In this document: piece after piece, positions 1 through 6,078 of the stretch
How positions within the stretch are numbered: position 1 is the stretch's first letter
Layout of the letters: each line of letters begins with the position of its first letter
Assembly (NCBI GenBank): GCA_050297535.1
Contig: JBNKSV010000034.1
Coordinates: 1 to 24,996, forward strand
Direction: 5' to 3'
Length of the DNA: 24,996 nucleotides
Origin: JAAGZL01 sp050297535
Lineage (GTDB): Bacteria > Pseudomonadota > Gammaproteobacteria > Chromatiales > Chromatiaceae
The notes under the pieces: model-generated
What the model was told of the DNA's origin: nothing
Databases searched by the model: none
What the model saw: only the letters and a program-made list of their open reading frames with translations
Translations under genes and position numbers: made by a program

Positions 1-378
1 GGACACTTTGGTAGTTGCAGCCGCTTCCTGATATATCAGGTCTCATCTAAAGAAAACCGTCTGATTGCGATTCGCGATGCCCATGCTAGCGAACCCGTGG
101 AAGATAAAAACGCCCACCGCGCCTCCCTGATCGGTGACTGCCAGCTTCTAATGGTGGCATCCATCGGTGGACCGGCAGCTGCCAAGGTGGTTCGCGCCGG
201 GGTGCATCCGATCAAGCGCATGGTGATCGGTTCCGCCAGGGATGCAATGAGCGAATTACAACAGACCATCGGTGACCACGCGCCACCCTGGCTGGCCAAG
301 GTGATGGGTGTGTCAGCCGAGGACCGTATTCGTTTTGAACGCGATGGCGATGATGTTTGGGATGCTGAAGATGATTAA
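1..378 (+). CDS. nifY: NifY/NafY-type nitrogenase cofactor carrier, 5' end missing
   Basis: The frame is open from the window edge, so only the last 125 codons are present. What is seen is the NifX/NafY-type cofactor-binding fold: it opens with GHFGSC followed by a hydrophobic FLIYQV strand, then an R-D-A-H segment, an IGGPAAAKVVRAG loop, and the closing PPWLAKVMG and EDRIRF stretch. The tail is acidic. Proteins of this family bind apo-dinitrogenase or the FeMo cofactor and hold it during insertion. NifX, NifY, NafY and the NifB C-terminal domain share the fold. The closing PPWLA element and the position upstream of nifE favour NifY/NafY over NifX, which is present separately downstream. The usual N-terminal half, and probably nifHDK, would lie off the left edge. 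The choice between nifY and nafY cannot be settled from the fragment. Confidence 0.72.
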   Translation, partial: GHFGSCSRFLIYQVSSKENRLIAIRDAHASEPVEDKNAHRASLIGDCQLLMVASIGGPAAAKVVRAGVHPIKRMVIGSARDAMSELQQTIGDHAPPWLAKVMGVSAEDRIRFERDGDDVWDAEDD

Positions 379-390
379 ACAGACACAGAC

Positions 391-657
391 ATGATCACTA
401 CAGAACAGTTGAAACAGATAGGAGAATTGATCAAGACCCAGCCGGTCTCTGAACAGACAGTAGATCGTTTGCGTGGCAGTTTTCCCGATATTCATTTCAC
501 CTACTGCATGGATGACGATGTGGTGGGAGCCAACCCCGTATTCGAAGATTCTGCATTCAATCTCTATCTGGTGGATAGCAGTAGTCACTGCCTTAGCCTT
601 ACCCAGGATATGGAGTCAGCCAGCGGGTTGGTGATAGCTGAGATTGAAGGCGAATAA
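391..657 (+). CDS. Small acidic nif-linked protein of unknown function
   Basis: This 88-residue protein begins 12 nt after the stop of the NifY-like gene. It has no clear Shine-Dalgarno sequence, so translation is probably coupled to the upstream gene. I do not recognise a named domain with confidence. The first 30 residues look helical (TTEQLKQIGELIKTQ). The middle reads as strands around FPDIHFTYCMDDDV, and a hydrophobic FNLYLVD strand is followed by an S-rich loop and an acidic C-terminus (VIAEIEGE). There are two cysteines and no CxxC motif. Its place between a cofactor carrier and the nifE promoter, together with the family resemblance of short orphan proteins often found after nifY/nifX in gammaproteobacteria, suggests a nitrogenase accessory role. 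That role is inference only. Confidence 0.65.
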   Translation: MITTEQLKQIGELIKTQPVSEQTVDRLRGSFPDIHFTYCMDDDVVGANPVFEDSAFNLYLVDSSSHCLSLTQDMESASGLVIAEIEGE

Positions 658-675
658 TCGCAAAAAGATCCGACC

Positions 676-750
676 GTAGGAGCCCACTCCTGTGGGCGAT
701 TATAGATTATTACCTGTCAATTAATATCGCCCACAGGAGTGGGCTCCTAC
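676..750. repeat. Perfect 25-bp inverted repeat, REP/BIME-like
   Basis: Positions 676-700 and 726-750 are exact reverse complements (arms start GTAGGAGCCCAC and end GGGCTCCTAC), separated by 25 AT-rich bases. Each arm also contains its own smaller palindrome, GCCCAC-TCCT-GTGGGC. This paired, nested layout is typical of bacterial REP doublets. A decayed copy of the same unit lies after fdxB. As RNA it would form a long hairpin, which could protect or end the upstream nifY-like transcript. There is no T-run, so it is not a standard intrinsic terminator. Confidence 0.85.
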
Positions 751-797
751 AAGCGACATCTAACCGTTTCGTAGCATATCCCCCATAACATCCGTTT

Positions 798-813
798 TGT
801 AGTGTTTGCTACA
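798..813 (+). promoter_or_regulatory. NifA upstream activator site for nifE
   Basis: The sequence TGTAGTGTTTGCTACA matches the NifA consensus TGT-N10-ACA exactly and is palindromic beyond the consensus (TGTAG...CTACA). It lies about 45 bp upstream of the -24 element of the sigma-54 promoter. A possible IHF site (TAACAATAAGTTA, 841-853, one mismatch to WATCAANNNNTTR) sits between them and could bend the DNA to bring NifA to the polymerase. Confidence 0.88.
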
Positions 814-858
814 CGTTCAGTATCCAGAAAATTCGCGTATTAACAATAAGTTACAGTT

Positions 859-873
859 TGGCACGCAGGTTGC
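859..873 (+). promoter_or_regulatory. Sigma-54 (-24/-12) promoter of the nifENX operon
   Basis: TGGCACGCAGGTTGC is a perfect match to the sigma-54 consensus TGGCAC-N5-TTGC. Transcription would start near 885, giving a leader of about 28 nt before nifE. With the NifA site upstream, this predicts expression only under nitrogen-fixing conditions with NifA active. Confidence 0.93.
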
Positions 874-912
874 AATATGGTAGTTATAGTCGATATAGGG
901 TGCTGATGTAAC

Positions 913-2340
913 ATGAAACAAAAAGATATTGCTGCACTGCTGGATGAACCGGCATGCGCCCATAACAACAAATCCAAATCCGGTTGTGCTAAACCGAAAC
1001 CTGGCGCCACCGCTGGCGGTTGTGTCCTGGACGGGGCGCAGATCGCACTGTTTCCCATCGCCGATGTAGCGCATATAGTCCACGGTTCCATTGCCTGCGC
1101 CGGTTGTTCCTGGGATAACCGAGGTACCCGCTCCAGTGCGCCACGTCTCTCCCGCATCGGCATGACTACCGACCTGACGGAACAGGATGTGATTATGGGG
1201 CGGGGCGAGAAGCGTCTATTCCATTCTATTAAACAAGCCATCGACGACTATGCCCCGGCCGCGGTGTTTGTCTATAACACCTGCGTCCCGGCGCTGATCG
1301 GCGATGACGTCGAAGCGGTGTGCAAGGCGGCGCAGGAGCGCTGGGGTACACCAGTGGTGCCGGTGGATGTGGCCGGTTTTTATGGCACCAAGAATCTGGG
1401 GAACCGTATCGCTGGCGAGGCCATGGTGAAACATGTATGTGGCACCCGCGAACCTGATCCGGTGCCCAAGGGCGCCTTGCGCGAAGGCATTGAGGTGCAC
1501 GACATCGCCCTGATCGGCGAGTACAACATCGCCGGTGAACTGTGGCATGTGTCACCGCTGTTTGACGAATTGGGTCTGCGGATCATCGGCAGCATATCCG
1601 GAGATTCCCGTTTCCGGGAGGTGCAGACCATGCACCGTTCCGAGGTCAATATGATGGTCTGCTCCAAGGCCTTGATCAACGTCGCCCGCAAGTTGCAGGA
1701 AGCTTATGCTACCCCTTGGTTTGAAGGCAGCTTCTACGGGGTGCGCGATGTCTCCCAGGCCCTGCGGGATTTCGCGCGCATCATCGACGATGCCGATCTA
1801 AGCAAACGCACCGAGGATCTGATAGCACGGGAAGAGGCGCGTATAGATAAACTGCTGGAACCCTGGCGCGCCCGCCTCAAGGGTAAAAAGGCGCTGCTAT
1901 ATACCGGTGGTGTTAAGTCCTGGTCGATCGTCGCGGCCCTGCAGGATCTAGGTATGGAGGTGGCGGCAACCGGCACCCGTAAGTCCACAGAAGAGGATAA
2001 GGCGCGTATTCGCGCTTTGATGGGCGAGGACGCGGTGATGTTGGAGGAGGGTAATCCGCGCACCATGATCGACATGGTATACGAAAACGATATCGACATT
2101 ATGATCGCTGGCGGCCGTAACATGTACACCGCCCTCAAGGCTCGCATCCCATTTCTACATATCAATCAGGAACGCGAGTTCGCCTACGCCGGATACGACG
2201 GCATGGTGGAGTTGGCGCGGCAAATGGCAATAACCATTGAGAGTCCGATCTGGTCGGCGGTACGTAATAGTGCGCCCTGGCAGCAAACAAGATCAATGGG
2301 GTCAGACTCGATTGATCACATTGATCAGGAGGTGGCCTGA
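913..2340 (+). CDS. nifE: NifE, FeMo-cofactor assembly scaffold alpha subunit
   Basis: NifE pairs with NifN as a heterotetramer on which the NifB-derived precursor is converted to the FeMo cofactor by adding molybdenum and homocitrate. The 475-residue length is normal. Cys37 (GGC), Cys62 (ACAGC) and Cys124 (YNTC) are the residues that, with NifN Cys44, hold the permanent [4Fe-4S] cluster in the Azotobacter protein. Cys250 (MMVCSKAL) is also kept. Other family signatures are HIVHGSIACAG, the GFYGTKNLGNR loop, LLYTGGVKSWS, and near the end IAGGRNMYTALK and INQEREFAYAGYDG. The ATG at 913 is preceded by only a weak AGGG. The stop overlaps the nifN start by one base (TGATG), implying translational coupling and balanced subunits. 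It is the first gene of a NifA/sigma-54 operon. Confidence 0.98.
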   Translation: MKQKDIAALLDEPACAHNNKSKSGCAKPKPGATAGGCVLDGAQIALFPIADVAHIVHGSIACAGCSWDNRGTRSSAPRLSRIGMTTDLTEQDVIMGRGEKRLFHSIKQAIDDYAPAAVFVYNTCVPALIGDDVEAVCKAAQERWGTPVVPVDVAGFYGTKNLGNRIAGEAMVKHVCGTREPDPVPKGALREGIEVHDIALIGEYNIAGELWHVSPLFDELGLRIIGSISGDSRFREVQTMHRSEVNMMVCSKALINVARKLQEAYATPWFEGSFYGVRDVSQALRDFARIIDDADLSKRTEDLIAREEARIDKLLEPWRARLKGKKALLYTGGVKSWSIVAALQDLGMEVAATGTRKSTEEDKARIRALMGEDAVMLEEGNPRTMIDMVYENDIDIMIAGGRNMYTALKARIPFLHINQEREFAYAGYDGMVELARQMAITIESPIWSAVRNSAPWQQTRSMGSDSIDHIDQEVA

Positions 2341-3731
2341 TGCCTGAGATCATCAAACGCAGTAAGGCTCTGTCTGTAAGCCCATTGAAGTTGAGCCAGA
2401 CCGTGGGAGCGACATTGGCGCTTCTCGGTTTCAATAGATCAATGCCTATGCTACACGGTGCACAGGGGTGCACCGCCTTCGCCAAGGTCCTCTATGTCCT
2501 GCATTTCCGGGAGCCTATCCCGATGCAGACTACGGCCATGGATCAGGTGTCAACGGTCATGGGTTCCGAAGATAGTGTGGTGGAAGGTCTCAAGACCATC
2601 GCCGAGAAGAACGACCCGCTTCTTATCGGCATACCTACCACCGGTCTTACCGAGACCCAGGGTAGCGATGTGAATATGGCGGTCAAACAGTTTCGTCAGC
2701 AATACCCGCAGTACGATCACATAACTGTGGTTCCGGTTTCCACCCCCGACTACAGCGGTTGCCTGGAGACCGGGTTCGCCAAGGCGGTGCAGGAGGTGAT
2801 CAAGGCGGCCGTTCCCAGCGCTGAAGACGCTGGTTCCAGACCCGGCCGCAACTGTCGTCAGATCAATGTGCTGGTGGGGTCATCCCTCACCCTTGGTGAT
2901 CTGGAGGAACTGAAGGAGATTATCGAGGCGTTTGGATTGCGGCCGGTGCTGATTCCAGATCTCTCTGACTCCCTGGGTTACTTGGGAGAGAAGGATTTTT
3001 CATCTATAACCATCGGTGGTACCGATGTCTCGGAACTGGCCACGCTGGGGGATGCGATGGCTACCCTGGTTATAGGCCGTTCCATGTACGCGGCGGCTGA
3101 TGAGTTGGCTAGTCGCACCGGTGTTCCGGATCACCGCTTCGATCATATGATGGGCATTGATGCGGTAGATACATTGGTGGATACCTTGCACAAGATTACC
3201 GGCGAACCGGTTCCGGCAAAACTGGAGCGCCAGCGCGCCCAGTTGCAGGATGTCATGTTGGATAGTCACTTTATGCTGGGTATGGCGCGAATCGCTATCG
3301 CGGCCGATCCCGATCTGTTGTTGGCCTTGAATCAGATGCTGGCTGGTATGGGGGCGGAAACGGTGGCGGCCGTGTCTCCCATTAACGCACCGGTACTTCA
3401 GGATATGGTGGCGCAGAGCGTGAAGATCGGTGATCTGGAGGATCTGGAAAAGATCGCGTCTGCCACGGGAGCCGAGGTGTTGATTACCAACACTCACGGT
3501 GAACAGAGCGCAGAGCGTCTCGGTATTCCGCTGTTGCGGGCCGGTATCCCGCAATATGACCGACTGGGTGGAATCCATAAGGTATGGATCGGTTATCGAG
3601 GGACACGCCAAACCCTGTTTGATCTGGGTAATATCATGTTGACCCTGGAGAAGGGGGAGATACACCCCTACCGTTCCATCTATGCCCAGAGGGGGGCAGA
3701 GTCAAATTCGCATACAGAGGTGGTGCATTGA
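2340..3731 (+). CDS. nifN: NifN, FeMo-cofactor assembly scaffold beta subunit
   Basis: This is the beta partner of NifE in the cofactor scaffold complex, 463 residues, the normal length for a free-standing NifN. The N-terminal LSVSPLKLSQTVGATLA and MLHGAQGCTAFAK segment places Cys44 exactly where it ligates the shared [4Fe-4S] cluster. Later family landmarks are QVSTVMGSEDSVVEGL, STPDYSGCLETGF, and the C-terminal GIPLLRAGIPQYDRLGG. It is not fused to nifB or nifX, unlike in some lineages. The start codon overlaps the nifE stop, and AGGAGGTGG just upstream (within the end of nifE) is a strong ribosome binding site. nifX begins one base after its stop. Confidence 0.98.
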   Translation: MPEIIKRSKALSVSPLKLSQTVGATLALLGFNRSMPMLHGAQGCTAFAKVLYVLHFREPIPMQTTAMDQVSTVMGSEDSVVEGLKTIAEKNDPLLIGIPTTGLTETQGSDVNMAVKQFRQQYPQYDHITVVPVSTPDYSGCLETGFAKAVQEVIKAAVPSAEDAGSRPGRNCRQINVLVGSSLTLGDLEELKEIIEAFGLRPVLIPDLSDSLGYLGEKDFSSITIGGTDVSELATLGDAMATLVIGRSMYAAADELASRTGVPDHRFDHMMGIDAVDTLVDTLHKITGEPVPAKLERQRAQLQDVMLDSHFMLGMARIAIAADPDLLLALNQMLAGMGAETVAAVSPINAPVLQDMVAQSVKIGDLEDLEKIASATGAEVLITNTHGEQSAERLGIPLLRAGIPQYDRLGGIHKVWIGYRGTRQTLFDLGNIMLTLEKGEIHPYRSIYAQRGAESNSHTEVVH

Positions 3732-3732
3732 T

Positions 3733-4257
3733 ATGACACTGCAACGACGCCTGCACCTAGTGGATTGCGATCTGGAGGATAGTTGGGTAGCGGAGGCGCT
3801 CAAGGTGGGTTTCGCTACTGGTGACATGAAGCATGTGGACCAGCATTTCGGTGCCGCCCAGTCGCTGGCCATCTATGCGGTAGATCAGGACCGGACCTGT
3901 TTTTTGGAGGCGGCGGGATTTAGTGAATATGCCGCGAACGGCTATTCGGGTGTGGAGCCTGAGCGTATCGCCTCCGGACAGAATGAGGACAAGCTGGCCG
4001 CGAAGATAGAGGTGCTGGAAGGGTGTATCGCCGTCTACAGTCAGGCGATAGGTGCATCCGCCATAACTCAGTTGCAGGCCAAGGGTATTCAGGCCATCAA
4101 GGTTCCGGGCGGTACCTTGATCAGTGATCTGCTGATCTCGCTGCAGGACGAACTGCGGCGGGGGCCGAGCAGTTGGCTGGCCAAGGCCATTGCAAGCAGA
4201 TTGCCTGCCGATCCATCCCGATTTGATCGGATGGAGGAGGAAGGCTGGCAGGAATAG
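3733..4257 (+). CDS. nifX: NifX, FeMo-cofactor precursor carrier
   Basis: NifX carries NifB-co or the VK cluster to NifEN during cofactor synthesis. The predicted product has 174 residues. The core starts with a cysteine-free strand, RRLHLVDCD, and then has the family motif MKHVDQHFGAAQSLAIYAVD, which contains the HFG loop implicated in cofactor handling. ILEGC-like and VPGGTLISDLL segments follow, and the tail is SSWLAKAIAS. I place the start at the ATG at 3733 because GAGGTGG lies 10 bases upstream. It begins immediately after the nifN stop, and the longer reading frame from 3682 would overlap nifN by 50 bases without family support. A repeat-containing gap separates it from the DUF269 gene. 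Confidence 0.95.
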   Translation: MTLQRRLHLVDCDLEDSWVAEALKVGFATGDMKHVDQHFGAAQSLAIYAVDQDRTCFLEAAGFSEYAANGYSGVEPERIASGQNEDKLAAKIEVLEGCIAVYSQAIGASAITQLQAKGIQAIKVPGGTLISDLLISLQDELRRGPSSWLAKAIASRLPADPSRFDRMEEEGWQE

Positions 4258-4414
4258 GGCAACACAGAATTGATTGTATTTTGTCATCCCGGAGCTGGTT
4301 GAGATGAGGGGTGATTTTGATAACCCCTCACACCGGCCCTATCCCCTCAGGGGAGAGGGGGAGATGTGGGACAGAAATTGATACTGAACATATTTTTTAT
4401 CAGGAGAGAACATT
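4258..4414. other. nifX-DUF269 gap containing a decayed GC-rich repeat
   Basis: This 157-base gap breaks an otherwise tight operon. Most of it is a repeat-family copy (4304-4373). After it comes an AT-rich stretch with AGGAGAG ending about eight bases before the next ATG, which serves as the ribosome binding site. I see no sigma-54 or clear sigma-70 promoter, so the downstream genes are probably read from the nifE promoter. Confidence 0.5.
4304..4373. repeat. GC-rich dispersed repeat, copy 1
   Basis: Complementary segments TGAGGGGT (4305-4312) and ACCCCTCA (4323-4330) form one hairpin. A second, CCCCTC-A-GGGGAG-like hairpin follows at about 4343-4357. The CCCTCAC/GGGGAGAGGG vocabulary is shared with copies after nifM and after truB. 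Confidence 0.65.
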
Positions 4415-4888
4415 ATGAGCGAAACCACACTAGATATTGCAGCTGACGATCCGGTTCTGGAAACCGAGTTTGCCCAGGAGATGATCAGGCAGATGCGTGC
4501 CGTAGATACCTATGGCACCTACGACAAAATGGCTGCGAACGAGATTCTGGATCCGTTCGTGCTGACCAAAGAGAAGAAGGCCGAGATCCCGGTGGTGGGC
4601 GATCCGGACGAGATCGTTATGTCGCGTCTTACCGCCTTCTATAACGCCATCTCCGCCATGATCGAGAAGGAGTGCGGTCTGAGGGCGGTGCCGATGATGA
4701 ATATAACCTACGAAGGATTTGGACGTGTCTTGATTACCGTCGGCAAATTGGTGGTGCTGGATAAGACCCTGCGTGATGTCCATCGCTTCGGTTTTGCCAG
4801 TCTGTCCAAGATGAAAGATGAAGCGGATACCCTGCTTTCCGTAGCCTTGGAGATCATTGGTCTGCATCCCAAGGTTGCAGGTATGTAA
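4415..4888 (+). CDS. NifX-associated nitrogen fixation protein (DUF269)
   Basis: This 157-residue protein matches the DUF269 / NifX-associated family, which follows nifX in most diazotrophic proteobacteria. The visible signatures are FAQEMIRQMRAVDTYGTYD near the N-terminus, a lysine- and glutamate-rich LTKEKKAEIPVVGDPD segment, NAISAMIEKECGL, then YEGFGRVLITVGKLVV and the helical end RFGFASLSKMKDEAD. The biochemical role is not established; genetic linkage to nifENX implies a part in cofactor assembly or its regulation. An AGGAGAG sequence precedes the ATG with good spacing. The next gene starts 12 bases after its stop. Confidence 0.93.
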   Translation: MSETTLDIAADDPVLETEFAQEMIRQMRAVDTYGTYDKMAANEILDPFVLTKEKKAEIPVVGDPDEIVMSRLTAFYNAISAMIEKECGLRAVPMMNITYEGFGRVLITVGKLVVLDKTLRDVHRFGFASLSKMKDEADTLLSVALEIIGLHPKVAGM

Positions 4889-4900
4889 GGACTGGGAGGC

Positions 4901-5116
4901 ATGACTGAGGAAGAGTTAAAGGCAATGCTGAAGGCCAGTAAACGGGCCAAAAGGATTGCCACCGAAAGGGCGGGGGAGTTGCATGATCTGGTAGAAGATC
5001 GTCTGCCTTATGCCTATGAAGAGATCCCGGCCATGGCCCAGGCTGCTTACGATGCCTGTCAGGCCTGGGCCGAGGCCGAGGCCGCCTATAAGGCGGCAGA
5101 ATTACAAATGAGGTGA
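4901..5116 (+). CDS. CCE_0567/DUF683-type small helical metalloprotein
   Basis: A 71-residue, almost wholly helical protein: a first basic helix (EELKAMLKASKRAKRIATE), a turn at about residues 30-42 (EDRLPYAYEEIP), and a second alanine- and glutamate-rich helix (YDACQAWAEAEAAYKAAE). This helical hairpin is the pattern of the DUF683 (Rop-like) family, described from a cyanobacterial nif cluster as a possible metal-binding protein. It nearly always lies between the DUF269 gene and the nif ferredoxin gene, as here. AAGGA nine bases upstream of the ATG supports the start. Function in nitrogen fixation is unproven. Confidence 0.88.
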   Translation: MTEEELKAMLKASKRAKRIATERAGELHDLVEDRLPYAYEEIPAMAQAAYDACQAWAEAEAAYKAAELQMR

Positions 5117-5126
5117 GGATAATTCA

Positions 5127-5435
5127 ATGAGTATGATTACTGGTGTAACTCGGGGTGGGGAAGAGTATACCCCGGAGTTTGTAGTGGCTATTGATCAAAT
5201 GAAATGTATAGGCTGCGGCCGTTGCTTTAAGGTGTGTCCACGCGATGTGTTGGATCTGGTGGATCGGGATGAACTGGAATTGGATGACGATGATTACGGC
5301 GACGATGATTTTGATGATGATGTTGTCATGGTGATGACCCTGAAAAATCCTATGGACTGTATCGGTTGCAGTTCCTGTGCCCGTGTTTGCACCAAAAAGT
5401 GTTTTACCAATGAACCACAGCCTGTGGCTGCGTGA
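5127..5435 (+). CDS. fdxB: Nif-specific ferredoxin III, 2x[4Fe-4S]
   Basis: This is a 102-residue ferredoxin with two cysteine clusters: CIGCGRCFKVCP (Cys27, 30, 33, 37) and CIGCSSCARVC (Cys78, 81, 84, 88), plus an extra Cys92. Each CxxCxxC..C set would bind a [4Fe-4S] cluster with the last cysteine swapped between sets. The pattern and position after the DUF683 gene match the nif-specific ferredoxin III family, thought to supply electrons for nitrogenase or for cofactor assembly. Between the clusters lies a very acidic linker (residues 53-65 are nearly all Asp), which may serve partner docking. GAGGA upstream supports the start, ten bases after the previous stop. Confidence 0.95.
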   Translation: MSMITGVTRGGEEYTPEFVVAIDQMKCIGCGRCFKVCPRDVLDLVDRDELELDDDDYGDDDFDDDVVMVMTLKNPMDCIGCSSCARVCTKKCFTNEPQPVAA

Positions 5436-5441
5436 GATTAT

Positions 5442-5508
5442 GTAGGAACTCACTCCTGTGAGCGATGAAGGCTGCCCCATAATTGCGTCCAGGGAAATGG
5501 GTTCCTAC
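5442..5508. repeat. Decayed copy of the GTAGGAGCCCAC inverted repeat
   Basis: The left arm (from 5442, GTAGGAACTCACTCCTGTGA) is a compensated variant of the 676-700 arm: both sides of its inner palindrome changed together (CTCAC/GTGAG instead of CCCAC/GTGGG). The right arm (ending GGGTTCCTAC at 5508) has drifted further. The covariation suggests that the small palindrome, not only the big one, has been conserved. Confidence 0.7.
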
Positions 5509-5549
5509 ATCGTAGTAATATAACTTACTGTAATTTCTGGGTCAGGTAT

Positions 5550-5936
5550 ATGGGCTTATATCGGCTGAATCTGGTTTTTGTCTACGGTACCCTGCGCCGG
5601 GGAGAAGTAAATCATTATTTACTCTCCGGTGCCGAGTATTGTGGGGTGCATGTGACGCGGCCGAGATACCGGATGTTGCACCTTGGGACCTATCCTGGGG
5701 TGGTGGCAGGCGGTTCATCCGCTATCGAAGGTGAGGTGTACCGAATCGACCGTAAGCAGATGGTTAACCTAGACCGGCTTGAGGCCTATCCGCGACTCTA
5801 CACTAGAAAATTGATTCCCACCCCTTGGGGTCATGCCTGGATCTATCTCTATCGTGGCAACCGTGACAGTCGCTCCGTAATCCCTGGCGGCAACTGGGAT
5901 GGAGAGACCATGTCACGGGGACCGTTTGCGCTCTAG
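5550..5936 (+). CDS. Gamma-glutamylcyclotransferase-like (GGCT/AIG2) protein
   Basis: The 128-residue product has the GGCT-fold signature VFVYGTLRRG at residues 9-18, then a conserved Y/L-G-x-YPG element (HLGTYPGVV), EGEVYRID, and LDRLEAYP, whose glutamate is at the position of the catalytic acid in gamma-glutamylcyclotransferases. It ends with a WIYLYRG strand. Family enzymes open gamma-glutamyl amides to 5-oxoproline, but substrates vary and many members are uncharacterised. It sits between fdxB and the nifV promoter, 114 bases after fdxB, so it may be a read-through member of the nifE operon. The start at 5550 has only AGG close upstream; the next in-frame methionine would delete the signature. 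A nif role is inference. Confidence 0.85.
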   Translation: MGLYRLNLVFVYGTLRRGEVNHYLLSGAEYCGVHVTRPRYRMLHLGTYPGVVAGGSSAIEGEVYRIDRKQMVNLDRLEAYPRLYTRKLIPTPWGHAWIYLYRGNRDSRSVIPGGNWDGETMSRGPFAL

Positions 5937-5948
5937 GTTCTGCACCTT

Positions 5949-5964
5949 TGTAGCGTTTGCTACA
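5949..5964 (+). promoter_or_regulatory. NifA upstream activator site for nifV
   Basis: TGTAGCGTTTGCTACA fits TGT-N10-ACA perfectly and differs by a single base from the site upstream of nifE. It lies about 73 bp upstream of the -24 element, on a different helical phase from the nifE site. Only a poor IHF-like match is visible in between (6007-6019). Confidence 0.88.
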
Positions 5965-6037
5965 AATGGAGTTCAAGCTACATGCCTAGCAATAGAGCAA
6001 ACTTTATAACTTACTGAATAGTAAATAAAAATAATTG

Positions 6038-6052
6038 TGGCACGCTGCTTGC
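6038..6052 (+). promoter_or_regulatory. Sigma-54 (-24/-12) promoter of nifVWZM
   Basis: TGGCACGCTGCTTGC matches TGGCAC-N5-TTGC exactly. The predicted transcription start is near 6064, about 15 bases before the nifV ATG, with AAGGAG (6067-6072) as the ribosome binding site. This splits the accessory genes into two separately driven NifA-dependent units. Confidence 0.93.
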
Positions 6053-6078
6053 TCTTATTCCGTAGTAAGGAGTAAGCA

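Noticed and set aside
676..750. CRISPR repeat or intrinsic terminator
   Set aside because: There is only one inverted pair without direct repeats and spacers, and no T-run follows it.
3000..3665. A 221-codon minus-strand frame opposite nifN
   Set aside because: It is a shadow of nifN with His/Gln-rich composition and no supporting context.
3682..3732. Upstream extension of nifX
   Set aside because: It overlaps nifN by 50 bases and the extra residues do not fit the family; the ATG at 3733 has a better ribosome binding site.
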